Assembly (NCBI GenBank): GCA_015661795.1
Contig: DQVJ01000276.1
Coordinates: 1 to 5,558, forward strand
Direction of reading: 5' to 3'
Source of the DNA: Sulfurovum sp.
GTDB lineage: Bacteria > Campylobacterota > Campylobacteria > Campylobacterales > Sulfurovaceae
DNA length: 5,558 nt
The position numbers were made by a program, and so were the translations under genes. Shown here in pieces: positions 4,737 to 5,558 of the stretch. The first letter of the stretch is position 1. Each line of letters opens with the position of its first letter. The notes under the pieces were generated by a model. That model worked only from the letters and a program-made list of their open reading frames with translations, searched no databases and had not been told where the DNA came from.

Positions 4737-5558
4737 GAAGAAATCACTTTTTAGGTTTTTAACACTTTATGTAGCGATGATTGTGTTTATGATACTATTG
4801 CTTTGCGCTTATTATTATCAAACGCAAGAAAAACTCATGCTATCATCCCAAAGAGCTACACTTTTTAAATATGCGTTTATTCAAGCAAAAAGATTAAAAG
4901 TTTTACATCATTTTTTTGATGAAAGAGTGAACTATCCTAGAGATCCTCGTTTTAAATCTGCGATATATGATACAGAGTACCAAGAGATTTTTTCTTTATT
5001 GGAAAATAAAAATATACGCTTTGATAAAGAAATATATATTGTCGGCAATCATATACATTTTTTGAAAAGTTTAGATGATTATTATTTAGGTACAAAATAT
5101 ATTGTCATAGAAGTATTAGATGATGGGATATGGAGAGAAATTATATGGAAAAACATTATAGGTTATGGACTTATTGCTTTTTTTGTTTTCCTTCTTTTTG
5201 GCCTTTATCTTGCAAAACTTTTTTTAAAACCTATGCGTGATTCTATTGTCTTGCTTGATAGGTTTATAAAAGATACAACACATGAACTTAACACACCTTT
5301 ATCTGCTATTTTAGCCAATATTGAGATGATGGATACCGATGTCATGGTTGAGAAAAACAGAGCAAAATTAAATCGTATCAATATCGCTGCAAAAACTGTA
5401 TCTATACTTTATAAAGATTTAACCTATCTTACCCTTGAACAGGAAAAAGAAAACCATGATGAAATGATAGATCTGCAAGCATTAATAAAAAACAGAACTG
5501 AATATTTTGATATTTTAGTACAATCCAAACAACTGGAATATAAATTAGATTTAGAAGA
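4690..5558 (+). CDS. Membrane sensor histidine kinase, partial (3' end missing)
   Basis: This is the partner kinase of the regulator just upstream; it should autophosphorylate on histidine and pass the phosphate to Asp52 of that protein. About 289 residues are visible before the window ends, still in frame. The order is: a short basic N-terminus (1-21), transmembrane segment 1 (about 22-44), a probable periplasmic sensor region of about 110 residues (46-155) with no recognised domain and no cysteine, transmembrane segment 2 (about 156-179), then KPMRDSIVLLDRFIKDTTHELNTPLSAI with phospho-acceptor His198. A dimerisation helix pair follows to about 250. No HAMP domain fits between segment 2 and the His box, and the motif is HELNTP rather than HELRTP. 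The ATP-binding domain lies beyond the right edge. I chose TTG 4690 because AAGGA precedes it by five bases; the first ATG, at 4777, would cut into segment 1. The stimulus is unknown. Confidence 0.88.
   Translation, partial: MLVSKNKAINSLLKSEKKSLFRFLTLYVAMIVFMILLLCAYYYQTQEKLMLSSQRATLFKYAFIQAKRLKVLHHFFDERVNYPRDPRFKSAIYDTEYQEIFSLLENKNIRFDKEIYIVGNHIHFLKSLDDYYLGTKYIVIEVLDDGIWREIIWKNIIGYGLIAFFVFLLFGLYLAKLFLKPMRDSIVLLDRFIKDTTHELNTPLSAILANIEMMDTDVMVEKNRAKLNRINIAAKTVSILYKDLTYLTLEQEKENHDEMIDLQALIKNRTEYFDILVQSKQLEYKLDLE

Overview
The window is AT-rich, bacterial and densely coding: eight complete genes, one gene cut by the right edge, and no gap over about 100 bases. The style points to Campylobacterota, most likely a free-living sulfur or hydrogen oxidiser related to Sulfurovum or Sulfurimonas. 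Supporting signs are low GC, TATAAT-type -10 boxes without a clear -35, a COG2836 membrane protein with an HCxGMCGG motif, an OmpR-type regulator abutting its upstream gene, and a histidine kinase with the local motif TTHELNTPLSAIL and no evident HAMP. The genus is inference.

Layout. The left block, on the minus strand, is a COG2836 (TauE/SafE-like) membrane protein at 1173-1961 followed by truD, a tRNA pseudouridine synthase, at 44-1135. A short divergent promoter region (about 1977-2045) separates it from a plus-strand cluster: a small helical TerB-like protein (2046-2492), an acylphosphatase (2496-2771) and a 66-residue Cys/His-rich protein of unknown function (2808-3008). This cluster converges, with two bases between stop codons, on the minus-strand methionine sulfoxide reductase msrA (3011-3538). 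A second divergent promoter region (3539-3635) separates msrA from a plus-strand operon: a zinc-ribbon thioredoxin of the TrxC type (3636-4064), an OmpR-family response regulator (4065-4736) and a membrane sensor kinase (4690 to the window end, partial).

How the genes fit together. The right half reads as a thiol and methionine redox module. Thioredoxins are the usual reductants of MsrA, the two genes are back to back on overlapping -10 boxes, and the thioredoxin gene abuts a two-component pair. This suggests, without proving it, a sensor kinase tied to redox or envelope stress. The left half is mostly housekeeping; its most notable item is a Met/Cys-rich tail on the COG2836 protein that could bind copper. 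I see no mobile element, CRISPR array, tRNA, rRNA or clear defence system, and no obviously novel multi-gene system. The least explained items are the 66-residue Cys/His protein, the Met/Cys tail, and the thioredoxin/two-component fusion of transcription units.
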